In this document: piece after piece, positions 12,087 to 24,083 of the stretch | Numbering within the stretch: position 1 is the stretch's first letter | How the letters are laid out: the number at the start of each line of letters is the position of its first letter | Assembly (NCBI GenBank): GCA_002261195.1 | Contig: MVBO01000045.1 | Location: forward strand, 33,540 to 97,539 | DNA from: Bifiguratus adelaidae | Taxonomy: Eukaryota; Mucoromycota; Endogonomycetes; Endogonales | Reading direction: 5' to 3' | DNA length: 64,000 bases | Position numbers and translations under genes: made by a program | The notes under the pieces: model-generated | The model's database searches: none | What the model was told of the DNA's origin: nothing | Seen by the model: only the letters and a program-made list of their open reading frames with translations

Positions 12087-13014
12087 CTATGCAATAGATT
12101 TCGTTTTTCCTGGATCAAGTAGATTCGCAACATCCTCCCAATTGTAGGCTGCAAATAACGTTTTGCCTGTGCATTGTGCTGATCGCGGATCAGAGCCATC
12201 TCGAATGGTGATACCATATTGTTGTAAGATATCACGCATCTTTTGCTTTGGCTCCATGACCACACCCGTGCCTGCATGTACTAGACAATCATGGTCATCA
12301 GATAACCATGCCAACAAAACCCATTCGGAACTTACGCAAACACTCCAGATCCGTAAGGGAATCCCCCACATAGATCACCTCCGACGCATCGCACCCCGTC
12401 TCACGCATGATCTCTTCAAGCACGCGTCTCTTGTCCCGTCCCGAATGAATATTTCCAAGGATACGTCCGGTCGTCTTGTCACTGTTCAATTCTAGCGTAT
12501 TGGCGTAAATGCGCGACATGGCAATACCTTGATTTGAATCATTGGTAACCAAGCGTTGGGCTTCCAAGACACCAGCCATAAACTCTCGAGACCAATTGAC
12601 GGAGATGATGTAGATGGGATAGTGTAATAATAGCTTGTCGAGGCCGGGTCGAAGCAAGGTTGGATCTAATCCACAGGTATACCCTAAAGACCTCGGGGTA
12701 TCCGAGTTCAGCTCCGCAAAGACACCATGCTCTTGTACACGTTGAATACTCGCCATCTCGACGGGCCGTGTCGCTTCGAGACGGTCCAAAAAGTCGTCAA
12801 GCGTGGTCGGCTTGCGCTTGGCATCTTGAAGTGCCGCATAGTCGTTGCTATAACTATCGACAAAGAAGGACCAGGGTGACAGCGTGTGTTGGCGCTTGTA
12901 GCCGACTTGGGCAAGCAGAGCAATCGTGTCCTTGGTAGTGATCGTTCCGTCAAAGTCGAGCACGAGAAGAGACCTCCTACGCAACGTTTGCGCGTCCGTG
13001 CTCATGCGCGTCAT
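12087..13014 (-). CDS. HAD-superfamily phosphatase
   Basis: Haloacid-dehalogenase-like hydrolase in two exons, complement(12087..12280, 12336..13014). Motif I is LVLDFDGTITT (nucleophile Asp and general-acid Asp), motif II is YIISVNWS, motif III uses the Lys of SGRDKRR, and motif IV is VGDSLTDLECL. All catalytic residues are present. The fold resembles small fungal HAD phosphatases related to thiamine or phosphocholine-type phosphatases, but I cannot assign the substrate. I start at ATG 13014 (MTRMSTDAQ). The frame stays open to an ATG at 13191, which would add an Arg-rich, acid-poor leader that could be a mitochondrial presequence but would leave only 37 bp after the ODC stop. Confidence 0.75.
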
Positions 13015-13228
13015 GCTCGAAACGTTCCACGTCCAACGCCGTAATTGAACGGAGCTTCGAGAGGTGGTAAGATTAGACGTGTCAAGAATCAATCTCCTGC
13101 CTCGACGCAATGAGAGACGCGATAGCGGCCTTAGGTGTGAAGAGAGGGTGACGATGTAGTGATATCTATTCCATCCAAAACATGTAAACATCGGAAGGGT
13201 ATGCTTTCAAAGAGGAGATCGCTTTGTT

Positions 13229-14659
13229 CTACGCAGTAAAGGTGTAAAAGACGCTAACTCGCTCAAAACCATTGAAGGCACTTCCGGCAGCTGCAGTGTA
13301 GGCTCCCATGTTTTCCCAAACCAGCCAATCACCAACGTCGAGTTGATCCATTTCGCATTTCTTGACGACGCAATCGATGGAATCGCAAGTAGGACCCCAA
13401 ATGGAGGTGTCAAAGACTTGCGTATTGTCATGAGATGTATACGGAGGGTTGTAAGGGCTGTAGATGTACTTGCCGCCCTTTTGCAGGATCTTGGGAACAG
13501 GCTGTTGATGGTCGAACATGATGCAGTTGAACGAGCCGTACATGCCATCGTTAATGTAGTACATGTAGGCTGGGTGATCGTCCATGGAAGGGGAGCTATC
13601 ATTGATCACTTCGTTGTCGCCAACAGAACCCTGACAATCGTGCTGATCCTTTGCAACGGCGCTGTGGTCACGCAACACGGTACGTCGAGCAATGATGCTG
13701 GTCGCAAGAGTGAAGGCCGATGCTGCATAGTATCTGCCAGGTTCCGCGATGACCCGGATAGCCGGGTCAGGGAAATGACGGTCAACAGCGGGTCCAAGAA
13801 TGGCTGCTACTTTGGAGAACGTAATGCCTTCTTGAACATCCGCACCTGGGAAACCACCGCCAACATCCAGGAAGCGAAAGTCGAATCCAAGTTCAAGGCC
13901 AAGGTCAAAAACATGTCGAGCACGCAGGACAGCATCCTCAAAGGCATGCTCATCGTAACATCCGGAGCCGACGTGGAAGGAAACACCAATGACATTCAAG
14001 TCGAGAGCTTGGGCAGTTTCCAATAGATGACGGCAAGAGTCGAGGGGAGCTCCAAACTTGAGACCAAGTTGACAAAGGCTCTTCGAATCGTCTGTCAAGA
14101 TTCGGAGAACGAGATGGGCTTCTGGGAAAAGCTTCTTAATCTTGTGAAGCTCCTCGGTATTGTCAAACGTCATCATGCGCACATCATTATTCGTCGCGTA
14201 ACGGACAAAGGATGATTGCTTGCAGGGATTGGCATAGATGATGCGCGAAGGATCGACGCCAAGGTCAAGGACTTGCTTGATTTCGTTCTTGGAAGCGCAG
14301 TCGAAACCTATACCAAGATCGGCAAGAAGTTTGACGACTTTGGGGTCTGGATTACACTTGACGGCATAGAATGGTTCAATGCGAGGCAAGAGTTCCTTCC
14401 AGCGCCAGTGTTGTCTCCAGACTTCGCCTAGGTCGGCAACGTAAAAGGCATCATTGTTGTAGACACCTTCTCCAAATCCATCTTCTCCAACTGCATTCTT
14501 GCGTAATTGCAGTTCCAAACTTTGCGACACGGAAAGTCGAGATTGAGGAAGATCCAATACTGGAGTAGTGGTTAATTGCTCCTTGAGATGAGTGCCACAT
14601 CCAAAGGTGATATCCGTGTCAACGCGGCCCAGAACGGCCGTGTCCACAGGGGGCGACAT
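13229..14659 (-). CDS. SPE1: Ornithine decarboxylase
   Basis: Decarboxylates ornithine to putrescine, the first committed step of polyamine synthesis. Intronless, 476 aa, unusual among the split genes here. PLP lysine is K101 in PFYAVKCNPD. The glycine loop is FLDVGGGFPG, the phosphate-binding motif AEPGRYY, and the active-site cysteine C425 lies in WGPTCDSIDC, so both halves of the dimeric active site are intact. ODC activity is normally controlled by antizyme; no antizyme gene is seen here. The upstream region carries two adjacent perfect inverted repeats (14812-14849), possibly in the leader. Confidence 0.97.
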   Translation of the reverse strand: MSPPVDTAVLGRVDTDITFGCGTHLKEQLTTTPVLDLPQSRLSVSQSLELQLRKNAVGEDGFGEGVYNNDAFYVADLGEVWRQHWRWKELLPRIEPFYAVKCNPDPKVVKLLADLGIGFDCASKNEIKQVLDLGVDPSRIIYANPCKQSSFVRYATNNDVRMMTFDNTEELHKIKKLFPEAHLVLRILTDDSKSLCQLGLKFGAPLDSCRHLLETAQALDLNVIGVSFHVGSGCYDEHAFEDAVLRARHVFDLGLELGFDFRFLDVGGGFPGADVQEGITFSKVAAILGPAVDRHFPDPAIRVIAEPGRYYAASAFTLATSIIARRTVLRDHSAVAKDQHDCQGSVGDNEVINDSSPSMDDHPAYMYYINDGMYGSFNCIMFDHQQPVPKILQKGGKYIYSPYNPPYTSHDNTQVFDTSIWGPTCDSIDCVVKKCEMDQLDVGDWLVWENMGAYTAAAGSAFNGFERVSVFYTFTA

Positions 14660-15394
14660 GGCTTGCTAAAAAACAGTGGCTTGGACGAACCGAGTGTCAA
14701 GTATCAAATGAGCGGTGAGAGATTCCCCCCTTTGTGTCTCTATGTTATTAACAAAGAGAGATGGCGAGCCAATGATCTATGCTGACACCAGTGGTATAGG
14801 AATGTAAGGTAGGACCTGTGGGTGTAGGTCCCGCTAGGCAAATACTAGCAGGTTAGATCGCCACGGGGGGAATCCCTGGACCAAACGGAACTGCTGAGAA
14901 ATGATTTCTAGCGCCGTGATGGGCTGGTTGTTGTTTATGAATGCGACTGGTCGCTGTTGAGCTCCTTTAACGTTGTACAAGGAAGCTCAGAGGGGGGAGG
15001 GTGAAAAGAAATCGTATATATGCGAGTGGACAAGGGATAAGCAGTGATATATCACTTGATGAACACCAGAGCCAACCCTTCTGCGTTGATATTGCTATTC
15101 GCAAGCAAGAGAGATGAGGGGGGAAATGTTGATCAACTCAAATTTTTCTCGCCTCGGGAATGATGTCACACAATGGACCAATCACAATGGAGGAAGGGGT
15201 GTATTGCGTCTAGGGTAACATGACAATGCCTTTTGCACAGCAATTCCTACTGGAAGGGGAGAAGGGGACATGGGGAATAGGATACAGGTTCTTGAAGATG
15301 AAGGATGTAGGAGAGGGGAGTTTGTCGAGATCGAGTGACCTATGGAACACTTCGGACCTCAGAAATTTGGGAAATGGCTTCGATCGATCTTGGT
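14660..15394. promoter_or_regulatory. ODC upstream/leader region
   Basis: 735 bp between the importin beta stop and the ODC start, both genes on the minus strand. I see no coding signal. It probably holds the ODC promoter and leader. Notable elements are two tandem hairpins at 14812-14849 and purine-rich runs near 15230-15320. Several short frames on either strand lack any protein character. Confidence 0.5.
14812..14849. repeat. Two adjacent perfect inverted repeats upstream of ODC
   Basis: GGACCT (14812-14817) pairs with AGGTCC (14826-14831) around an 8-nt loop. Immediately after it, GCTAG (14833-14837) pairs with CTAGC (14845-14849) around a 7-nt loop. They sit about 155-190 bp upstream of the ODC ATG, so if transcribed they would form a double stem-loop in the 5' leader; alternatively they are DNA-binding palindromes. 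Confidence 0.55.
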
Positions 15395-18300
15395 CTACGC
15401 TGTTGCTCGTTTTATCATCTAGTAGATGAATTAGTCAATGATGGTCCGCATCGCACGGGTAGATTCAAAAGGTTGCCGATGCTTACCTCTTTAGCCCATC
15501 TAGCCACTTCCTTTGTACCAGCACCCATACTTCTATTTGTACGTCCTTCCCGCAAGCATGGAAGGATCCAGTCGGCCTGTAATAGTTGTTTAATTTCTCC
15601 GTTGGGGAAAGCCTCCGCAAGATCGCCCAAAAGTCCAATCAAACTTCTAGTCACGGAATCGGAGCGGTGAGATCCTTCGTACACCATCCCGCATAATGCG
15701 AAAACATTTTGCACGTAGGGTAGAAGTAGATTAGCTAAAGGCGAGGGTTGAGTACTACTTCTGTTCAACAAGTGATGACATACCTTTCTGGCCAGCCTTT
15801 AAGCCTTGTACAACACCAGTGTATGCTTCTAGGATGCCTTCATGCAATTGATTCGCGTAATCGGCCATATCATAGTTATTGGGGTCAATTCGCATTTGGC
15901 CGGCTTGCAACAACACCAACATGACCACCTCGAGGAACTGATCAAAGTTGCCACCAATAGCCATAGCAATGTCTCCAAAGCAGGAGAGGATGGCAGGTTT
16001 TACGTTTCGGTGTAGAATAGGACTCTGTACTCCATATGAGCAATACGTCAACACAATGTGGCCAAGGGCCGGCTTACCTGGAGATTCTGGATTAAGTAGT
16101 TCATGAATGTATGGCAGTATGGCAGAGAGCCTTCTCCAAGGGCGCGACAAATATCACCAATGAGACCAACAGCAATGGCACATAGCTATATGAAAGCCGT
16201 CAGTGTTTCTGCGGGAAGTTGAGGTGGCTAGTGCACACTGACCTGATGCTCTTCATGGTTTTGCAAAGCCGCATAAAGGAAGGTGGAGAAAGCGTCGAGA
16301 TAGCGACTGAAATCGGCTTCCAAGGCTGTTTAAATGAAGCGTCAGCTGCATGAAGTAAAAGATTGGTTTCATCAACTTACCAGTGGTCAAGGCACCGACG
16401 GCCAAGAATGCGTCCTCGGTTATTGTGGACTGTCTCGAAGCGCTACTTAATAGCTCAAGCAGTGTCTTCATGGTCTCATCAGCCATGGGGTGCATGCCGG
16501 ATCCAAGCTTTCGAATGCAGGACTAGTGGGAATAGTAAGAGACTCATCCTTGACAAATAACAACCATGAACTTACTGTTAATACACTGAGTAGGTTGGAC
16601 TGTAACTCTGCGTGCGCATTGCGCTCGTCAATGCCGAGAATCTGGCCTTGCACCGCAATTGTAGCTTTAAGACGTCTCAAAGTTTCCACCGTGAGGCTCT
16701 CTACAATTGGATAACAATCCTGGAGAAATGGTGAGTATCTCAATTCTGCGAATCACCTATCCAGAAACCATACCTTAGCTGCATTGGCTGCAAGCGTAGA
16801 GATAGCTTCGTATGCTGAGGTTCGCGCGTTGGCTTCGTTGTCCGCATTTTGTGTGAATTGCATCAAAGCGGTAAGGATGCCTTCAAAGTACATTGAGAGG
16901 TAAGAGGTATCCATCTCCGTGCCCTCCATTGCACCGAACGACAAAGCCAAGTTCATGAGAGACTAAGTCACACGCTCGGTAAGTAAAAGGAATATAAAGT
17001 GTACGCCTTGAAGCTTACCCAGCAACAGTTTGCTACAACGCGAGGGTTGTCTTGCAAGCCATAGACTAAGGCTTGAATCAAATCGGACAGATGAATGTCC
17101 GGCTTGATGCAAGAGCTCAGAACATCGGAAACTCGACCAAGGGTCCAAGCGACTGTGTCCTTCACGTTCACTACCGGGTCACGCATCATCTCAATCAATA
17201 CCGGCAGCGCTTGCTCCACCAAGGGCGCCAATACAATCTCGTCTGGACCCTCCAAAATTGAACCGAACGCCATCACAGCTGCTTCGCGATAGCGCCAATC
17301 TTCATTCTTGATGTGTTGTTCGACAAATGGTATTACGGGTTGCACAATATGGTTCTCCACACATTGGGCGAGCAAGGCGATACAAGTTGCTGCAGCCATC
17401 GATACATTCCACTCATCTTCGTCTTGATCCTCCTCTTGTCTTGTCAGTAGCCATAAGAGTACCGGCAAGATCTCGCTTAGAGCAGCAGTTGCGAAGCCGA
17501 AATTCTGGCGTTCATAAGGTTCCGGCTCACCAGCATACTGAAATAAGCAATGTAAGCATCTTCGTCCTGAATCTCCCAATCGTACGTACCTCTAGCTCCT
17601 CCTCACGGATACTGATCTCTTCGTCGCAAACTGTTGACCAGAATTCGACAGCTTGTAAGGCGACATTGGGATTCTCTTGTTTCATGCCAAGCACGGTCAA
17701 CTACAAAATCAGTTCAGTCATTTCCTCCATGCACAGCAGCGTATAAGCATACCCCGAAGAGAGCCTTCTCCATGTAGAACTTCATCTTGTCGTAGTACAG
17801 TTGCATGATGCGAACCAAACATTCGAATGCTGCGACCTTGACTCTATCGTCCTCCGATTGAGTAGCCTCGCATACGACTTGCATGATATAGTTTCTCTCC
17901 CCTTCCCGTTCGAAATTATCTTGTATGAATTCCAGAGCGTTGTACAAGGCATTGATGGCAGCTAGTCTGACATCTTGGCTAAGAAATTTCAACCAGTGTG
18001 AGTGTAAAGAATGGTCGACGGCATTGAGGACAACATACCTTGGTTCTTCTCTTCGGGCACCTTGAACAACCGTCGTGAGTATCTGATCAGCTTGAGCAAT
18101 CAAAGCTTCTGGCGGCTGAAGCTACATGTCAGCACATATATGCTTGACGTTACGAATCATAATCCTACCGTAAATTCACAAATCCAACCCAAGGCTTGCA
18201 AGGTGGACTGTCGTAGGTGTACGCTCTCATTCTTCATGTTTTCGAACAGTGTGGCTATTAGCTCCGGCCATTGACGTTCTGGAATTTCGACCTCGGCGAT

Positions 18301-18877
18301 GGCAGCAATAACCTGAACGACGCATCAGTAAGTGATTAGGCTTCCTCGACCGGGAGAGGGTGACTCACTTGGCCAGTGGCATTGCTAGCTTTCGGTTGCT
18401 GGCTGTTCAGCGTGCTTAGAGCCTGAGAAGGTATAAGTCAGCGGTTTTTGCACCCCTGTATACGCAAAATCCCCTTACCAATTGCTTTATTTGTGCGCGA
18501 ATAGCAGCATCGGTAGAGAGCCATCGTTCCCGACACTCTGCCTTTCTCGCAAATTCTCGCACTTGCAAGGTATTTTTCAAAGCAACACCAGCAGCACTTC
18601 GAATATCTGGATCACTTTGTTCATTCGCCAGTTCGCTGGCAAGCGCAAGTGCATATTGTGCCTAGCACATTGCAGATGAGTACGTTGTAAAGCTGTGGCA
18701 CCATGTAGATACGTACATAGCTCTCGGTTGCCGCCTTTGCGAGCGTGTCAGTAGCATTCTGACGTACGGTTTGGTCTAGTGATGGTCATTAGCATAAGGT
18801 CCGAAAGCCCAAGTAAGTCAGCCTGCTTTACACATACCCGGAGAAAGAGTACTTTGGAGAAGCTCCCCGATGTTCAT
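15395..18877 (-). CDS. KAP95: Importin subunit beta-1 (karyopherin beta 95)
   Basis: Nuclear import receptor that carries importin alpha/NLS cargo through the pore and is released by RanGTP. It is a multi-exon HEAT-repeat solenoid. The start [19 protein letters not shown] is assembled across the first intron. Diagnostic segments include [19 protein letters not shown], a long repeat helix with [27 protein letters not shown] (HEAT repeats 8-9), QGLKAGQK joined to ANLLLPYV, and [17 protein letters not shown]. The last exon is very short (15395-15418, encoding MIKRATA and stop). Importin beta is about 860 aa and the exon chain covers the whole family length. It is divergent from the HECT ligase. 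Confidence 0.92.
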
Positions 18878-19243
18878 GACTGCAATGCTTCTTCCCTAGC
18901 AAGTCGTACAAGACGTAATACTGTAGAATGAAGGACACATACGCGAACTGTTAGCCAAGACGGCGTGAAACAGAGCATACAGCGCGTCCAAAAGTGAAAC
19001 CAGTGTATCAAATACATACCTGTAGTGCCTCCAGACAACTACACAAACACTATAGCACTGCCAAGTCCTAGTGCTAGAGGGATAAGTGCAGCTGATCCAC
19101 TCAAACGCCTGCAAGAAGAGGTTGGCTTGCAAATCTTTTCCTTTCGACTCAAAATCGTGTCACGTCATCAATCCGTGACCCTTTCACGCGTTCGCCTTTT
19201 ATGGCACGGCGCGCTGGTTGAAAGGGAGGAGTATGTCGCTTCT
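18878..19243. promoter_or_regulatory. Divergent promoter region between KAP95 and HECT ligase
   Basis: Separates the KAP95 start (minus) from the first usable in-frame ATG of the HECT ligase (19244, plus). The HECT reading frame is open upstream from about 18998 but without an ATG, so a short upstream first exon is possible here. Nothing else recognised. Confidence 0.4.
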
Positions 19244-21918
19244 ATGAGCAGTGCTGTCGTAGGTAAGTGTTTGCTGCAGACAAGTCGCTTGTTGTAGTTG
19301 TCTGAAAGAGTCTTGGTTACTTTTTGATAGAGGAGAGGCCTGTGACGTCTCGTGAACCCCTTGACGGTCTCATAACTATTGTGGCGGACTGCGAGGCCAC
19401 AAACGACTTTAGTCGGGTCAAGGCTTTCTGTCACGAGGTTTTTTCTGATGAGCATGGGTTAATCATGACGTTTTCGGTAGGATGGGGAAGATCAAGGGTG
19501 CGGACAAGGTCACATTGACGCGAAATGCCCAGAGCAATCATATCTTGGATCGTTCACTTGTACAGGAAATTTTCCATGTCTTGCTGCAGGTAGAGTTGTG
19601 GTTTATGGCTGCGCTATGTCTTTTGACACATCAAAGTGCCCAATTGATGTCAGCGAGAGTCTCGTTGATGCATTATCCCATCTGCTTCAGAATGTTCCTG
19701 GGCGACATAAATGGAATCATCTCTCACTCCTTATCGCAGAATTGATCTATCACGTACGTCCTTTCATGGCTGTATAGGAATGGAGCCCTAAAGGTTTGCT
19801 GCAGTTTCTCCTGGAGGCCAATCTCGAGAATTGTATGGCCCTCACGGCCAATTTCCTGCAGCAGCTCGTATCTCAATCAAGTTCGATGCAGAGGCAATTT
19901 TGTAGTATACTCGGTTTTCCAGACATTGACAGCACCACTGTATCGCCCGACGTTCACGCCTTCAGGGCATCCGTTCGCTTCACTCAACAGTTCATCACTG
20001 CTTGTGTGCAGCGCCGGCCTGAACCTTTGATCAATAGCGGTACTGACGCAGATCTTCGGTGCGCCATACGCTGGCTCGGTATACAAAGTACGTTTGGAAG
20101 GTGCTGGCGACATGCAAACTTACGTTTTCCGCCGCTTTGCAGATCAATACAATGAAAAGCATAGATTTGTTCCATACATTGACTTTTACAATACTTTGCT
20201 AAATGGACGACTCGACATCAAGGACGATTACGCGTGGTACAAGGATCGCAAGGGGCAAGTATAGGTTGCAGTAGTAAGAGTGGTTGACTCATGATAGTAG
20301 GTTCTCTTGCTGCGATTACCCATTCATTCTCGATGCCTCCACCAAAGCCAACATACTCCGAGCAGAAAGTATGCTGTTGATGCGCCATGAACTGCAAGAT
20401 GCCTTTTTCCGAGCATTATTCGAAGGTAATCGGCAGCGAGGAATAAGGACACTATTCTGTTTTGACCTGCGATAATAGGTGTCACCAGTCCATATCTCTT
20501 TCTGGAGATTCGCAGAGACCACATATTACAAGATGCTATATATCAGGTCCGTCTAACGGCATGTTTCTGCCTTGTCTTCTCTCTTGACCAAATCCCCTAG
20601 CTGAGTTTCAAGTCAGTTCAGGACCTTCGGAGACAGTTGAGAGTGCAATTCGTGGGTGAGGAAGGTGTAGATGAAGGCGGTGTTCAAAAAGAATTCTTTC
20701 AACTCGTCGTTCGCGAAATGTTTCACGAGCAGTATGGTATGTGTGCTCGGTCAAATTCTCTGATACCCAGTCATTGAGCGATCTTCTGCAGGTATATTCC
20801 AAGTGAATCAGGAGTCACAATTAGTCTGGTTTACACTCGGTACCTCAACGGATCAACTCGCTCGAGAGGAATGCAAGTTGCTGGGTATGCTTATGGGGCT
20901 CGCCATCTACAACGGAGTCATTGTTGATGTGCATTTCCCTTTGGCTCTGTACAAGAAGTTGATGGGAATTGCTCCTGATATGTCGGATTTGCAACAATGG
21001 GATCCTGTAAGCGTCGCTGCTTGTCAAAACTTCGCTACTAACCTGTTTTTCTCTAAACAGACTCTGGCAAGAGGGTTTCATGATCTACTGATCTATGAAG
21101 GGGACGTGCAGGAAGTGTATGATCGTACCTTTCAGACGGAAGTCGAAGTCCATGGAGAGCGCATCGCCTACGATTTGTGTCCCGATGGAGCAAATCTTAG
21201 ATTGACCCAAGAGAATCGTCATGGTGAGCACGGTGCTTTTTGCGTCCTACCCAAACTGAACCAGACAGACTTTGTCCGGCTGTACATTGACTTGATCTTC
21301 AACACGCTTGTCAAGGAGCCGTTTGAAGCCTTCCAAGAGGGTTTCGACGGCGTATTACGAGATAGCTGTATGCACGTAAGCAGACATCCCTTGGATGCCA
21401 TTTCTGCCCACTGACCTCTCGTGAATTCCGTTTAGCTTTTTCGGCCCGAGGAGCTAGAAACGTTGATTTGCGGTAGCCCACATCTAGATTTTGATGCGCT
21501 CCAAAAAGCGACGCTGTATGATGGTGGATATAGCCCAGACTCCCGCATCATTCGGTAAGCCCATCTTTTCGCTGCATCTATTACTAAGTCTGATGCATTC
21601 CAATCAGAGATTTTTGGAGCATTGTCCACGAGTTTACCGAAGCCGAAAAGAAGCAGCTGCTCTTCTTTTGTACCGGATCGGACCGTGTCCCCATTGGCGG
21701 TCTATCCAAATTGCATTTTGTCATTGCAAAGAATGGACATGATTCAGATAGGTGAGTGATTTGTTGCAAGAGCAGGACACAAGATTCACTCAAGTAGGTT
21801 GCCGACATCTCATACTTGTTACAATGTCTTGCTGTTATGCGAGTACTCATCCAAGGAAAAGCTCAGAGGACACCTACTCACTGCCATTGGCAATGCAGAA
21901 GGGTTTGGAATGATTTAG
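19244..21918 (+). CDS. HECT-type E3 ubiquitin ligase, UBE3A/Hul4-like
   Basis: Transfers ubiquitin through a catalytic cysteine thioester. The C-terminal HECT domain is complete and UBE3A-like: [67 protein letters not shown], catalytic Cys in LPTSHTCYN, and the end [16 protein letters not shown]...FGMI. The N-terminal half is less conserved and I see no WW, C2 or AZUL zinc domain. Introns 21009-21059 and the one after ENRH (about 21223-21267) are multiples of three without stops, so the frame reads through them; homology requires their removal. Another intron (20255-20300) uses a GC donor (GG|GCAAGT). The start at ATG 19244 (MSSAVV) is provisional. Confidence 0.88.
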
Positions 21919-22075
21919 ATGTAGATTAGTAACGTTGATATTTATAATTGAATCAACAAAACACGCAGTTTTTATTCCCTCCTACGTAACAAGACGTTGA
22001 CGCACCAAGAAAATAGGACGATAATTGCGAGCGAGGAGAAGTGACTCGACGTGTATGATGAGCGAGACGAATACT

Positions 22076-23364
22076 TTAACCAGATCCACCCTTGTAGACC
22101 TTGCCAAAGAAGATTTCTTGAAGCTTATCGTAACCTAGGAGCGACATTGAGAATCAGGCACTACAGTACGCTCCGTACGCAACTTACCAGACAAGACACC
22201 AGCACCAGCGATACCACGCAAAATGTTGGCGCCAGCACCCTTAAAGAGAGAGCGAACACCTTCGTTGGCAATGATCTCCCTGAAAGCGTGAAGGGAGGAC
22301 TTGTACTTGACACCGGAACCAGTGGTCATCATCATACGACGACGAACAGTATCAATGGGGTAAGAAGCCAAACCAGCGGAGGTAGTGACACCCCATCCAA
22401 GCAAGAAGGAAGCGAGGAAGGAGTTTTGGATGTTGGCTGGAAGAGCGGGCTTCAAAGAATCGTACATACCAAAGTACAAACCACGGTAGACGATAATACC
22501 CATGACAGAGATGTTGAAACCACGGTACAAACCGAGGAAACCATCGGAGGCAAGGGTCTTGCGGTAAACATCGATAAGACCGTTGAATTGACGTTCACCG
22601 CCCTTCTTGGCGTTCTTCGCATCGTTGGCGAGACGCGTACGAGCGAAATCAAGGGAGTATACAAATGTCAAGGAAGCGGCACCGGCAGCACCACCAGAAA
22701 GCAAGTTACCGGCGAACCAAGCCCAGTATCCATCACGGTTCTTGTCCTTGTTGAACATGCGCTTAAACTTGTCCTTGAAGGCAAAGTTCAAAGCTTGAGT
22801 GGGGAAGTAACGGATGACGTTGGCCAAGTTACCACGCCAAAGAGAGTAGACACCCTCTTCGCGAACAACACGGACAAAACAGTCTCCAATACCCTTGTAG
22901 GGTGTGGCAAGACGACCTTGCTTGAGCATTTCATCCTGATTTTGGATCAGGAGTTTCACTACATGGAAATGAGGCCATGAGCATGTCTAGAGAAAAATTT
23001 TCGGAGCGCCAAATTCAATGTCGTAGAGCGGACATTGAATTTGGAGGTCCAAGCGCAACCCGCATTGTTCTGACACATACCACGTTCGATGGGAGCAGCT
23101 GCAGTCTTGGCTACAGCGGCGGAAACACCACCCATCATGAAATCCTATATGTTCGTGAGTAACGCCTGATATGACTTGCCCATGATGGTCAGACAGTTAA
23201 AGGGCGTATGCATGACCAGGTACCTCATCCAACGACGTTCAGGTACTCTGAATATCCAATGCGGACAAGCTCGGATATCATGCTTGGCCACCTAAGAAGG
23301 CCCCAGACTGCGTCCAGCAACGTGTACTTACCACGAAGAAGTTACCTTTTTGTTTGTCCGGCAT
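22076..23364 (-). CDS. AAC: Mitochondrial ADP/ATP carrier
   Basis: Exchanges cytosolic ADP for matrix ATP across the inner membrane. Four exons, complement(22076..22134, 22188..22958, 23081..23144, 23332..23364). The start [11 protein letters not shown] joins [23 protein letters not shown]. The three mitochondrial-carrier repeats are present, and the ADP/ATP-carrier signature RRRMMM follows SYPIDTV. The protein ends in [13 protein letters not shown]. Codon choice is strongly C-ending, as expected for a highly expressed gene, and this leaves a long meaningless open frame on the opposite strand. It converges with the HECT gene (157 bp between stops). Confidence 0.97.
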
Positions 23365-24083
23365 ATTGAAAGCTGTCTTTTTATCTTAGAAAGGGAAGTG
23401 CAAATGCTAGATACAAAAGCCAAAAAGCAAACGCTCAAGTCTTTTGTAAGCTGGACAGCTGCAAGACAGAGAATAGACGATAGAGAGATGAAAGAGAGAG
23501 GGAGAAGAAGCGGATGCGATAGTGCAACCTTTTTAACCCTACCCTTCGTGCGTGTTTACATTTTTGGTTGATTAGGGGGATAAACCCTTACCCTGACGAT
23601 TCAAGCCACTGAGCTTTTAGAAAAGAAGCATGTGGTTGGCCAGAAAAACAAAACGCAACGTTTTTAATGCTTTTGCGTCGTTGTCCAGATCCAATTGTAC
23701 ATGAGACTGACTAACAGACATGAAGAAAGACATGCGAGAAACAATATGTATAGCCGAGCGCGAACATACGCCCGACAATCCTCCGAGAGCGAGAGCAAGA
23801 TGCGGCCTTGCTGAGAAATAGGACGCACACCTCCAGTGTTTACATCGATTATCCTTGATCAAGACAGCAAATTGAGGTAGTGTTGACTACGCCGATCACG
23901 ATCCCGAAAATAAAAAGACAAAAACAGATGTAAATGGCGGCATGACTTGCGATCTCGACAACCTTGAAAGATACTCCAGACGAGAAAACCGATAAGAGTA
24001 GACAGTTTTGCTTCCAGTATGCTTCATCCTTGCTTTGCCAGTCAATGCTCAAACACGATTAGACTTGAACAAGAGCGAGTCGC
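23365..24083. promoter_or_regulatory. AAC promoter region / RPL41 3' region
   Basis: 719 bp between the ADP/ATP carrier start and the RPL41 stop, both on the minus strand. Probably the carrier promoter. A minus-strand frame around 23849-24052 has one hydrophobic stretch but no ATG and no conservation I can see, so I do not call it. Confidence 0.4.

Noticed and set aside
13343-14026. 227-codon plus-strand ORF opposite ornithine decarboxylase
   Set aside because: Antisense shadow of an intronless, well-conserved gene.
22051-22980. 309-codon plus-strand ORF opposite the ADP/ATP carrier
   Set aside because: Thr/Gly/Val-rich translation with no motif; produced by the strong C-ending codon bias of the real carrier gene on the minus strand.
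23849-24052. 67-codon minus-strand ORF with a hydrophobic helix
   Set aside because: No ATG in frame (TTG only) and no recognisable similarity; lies in a promoter region.
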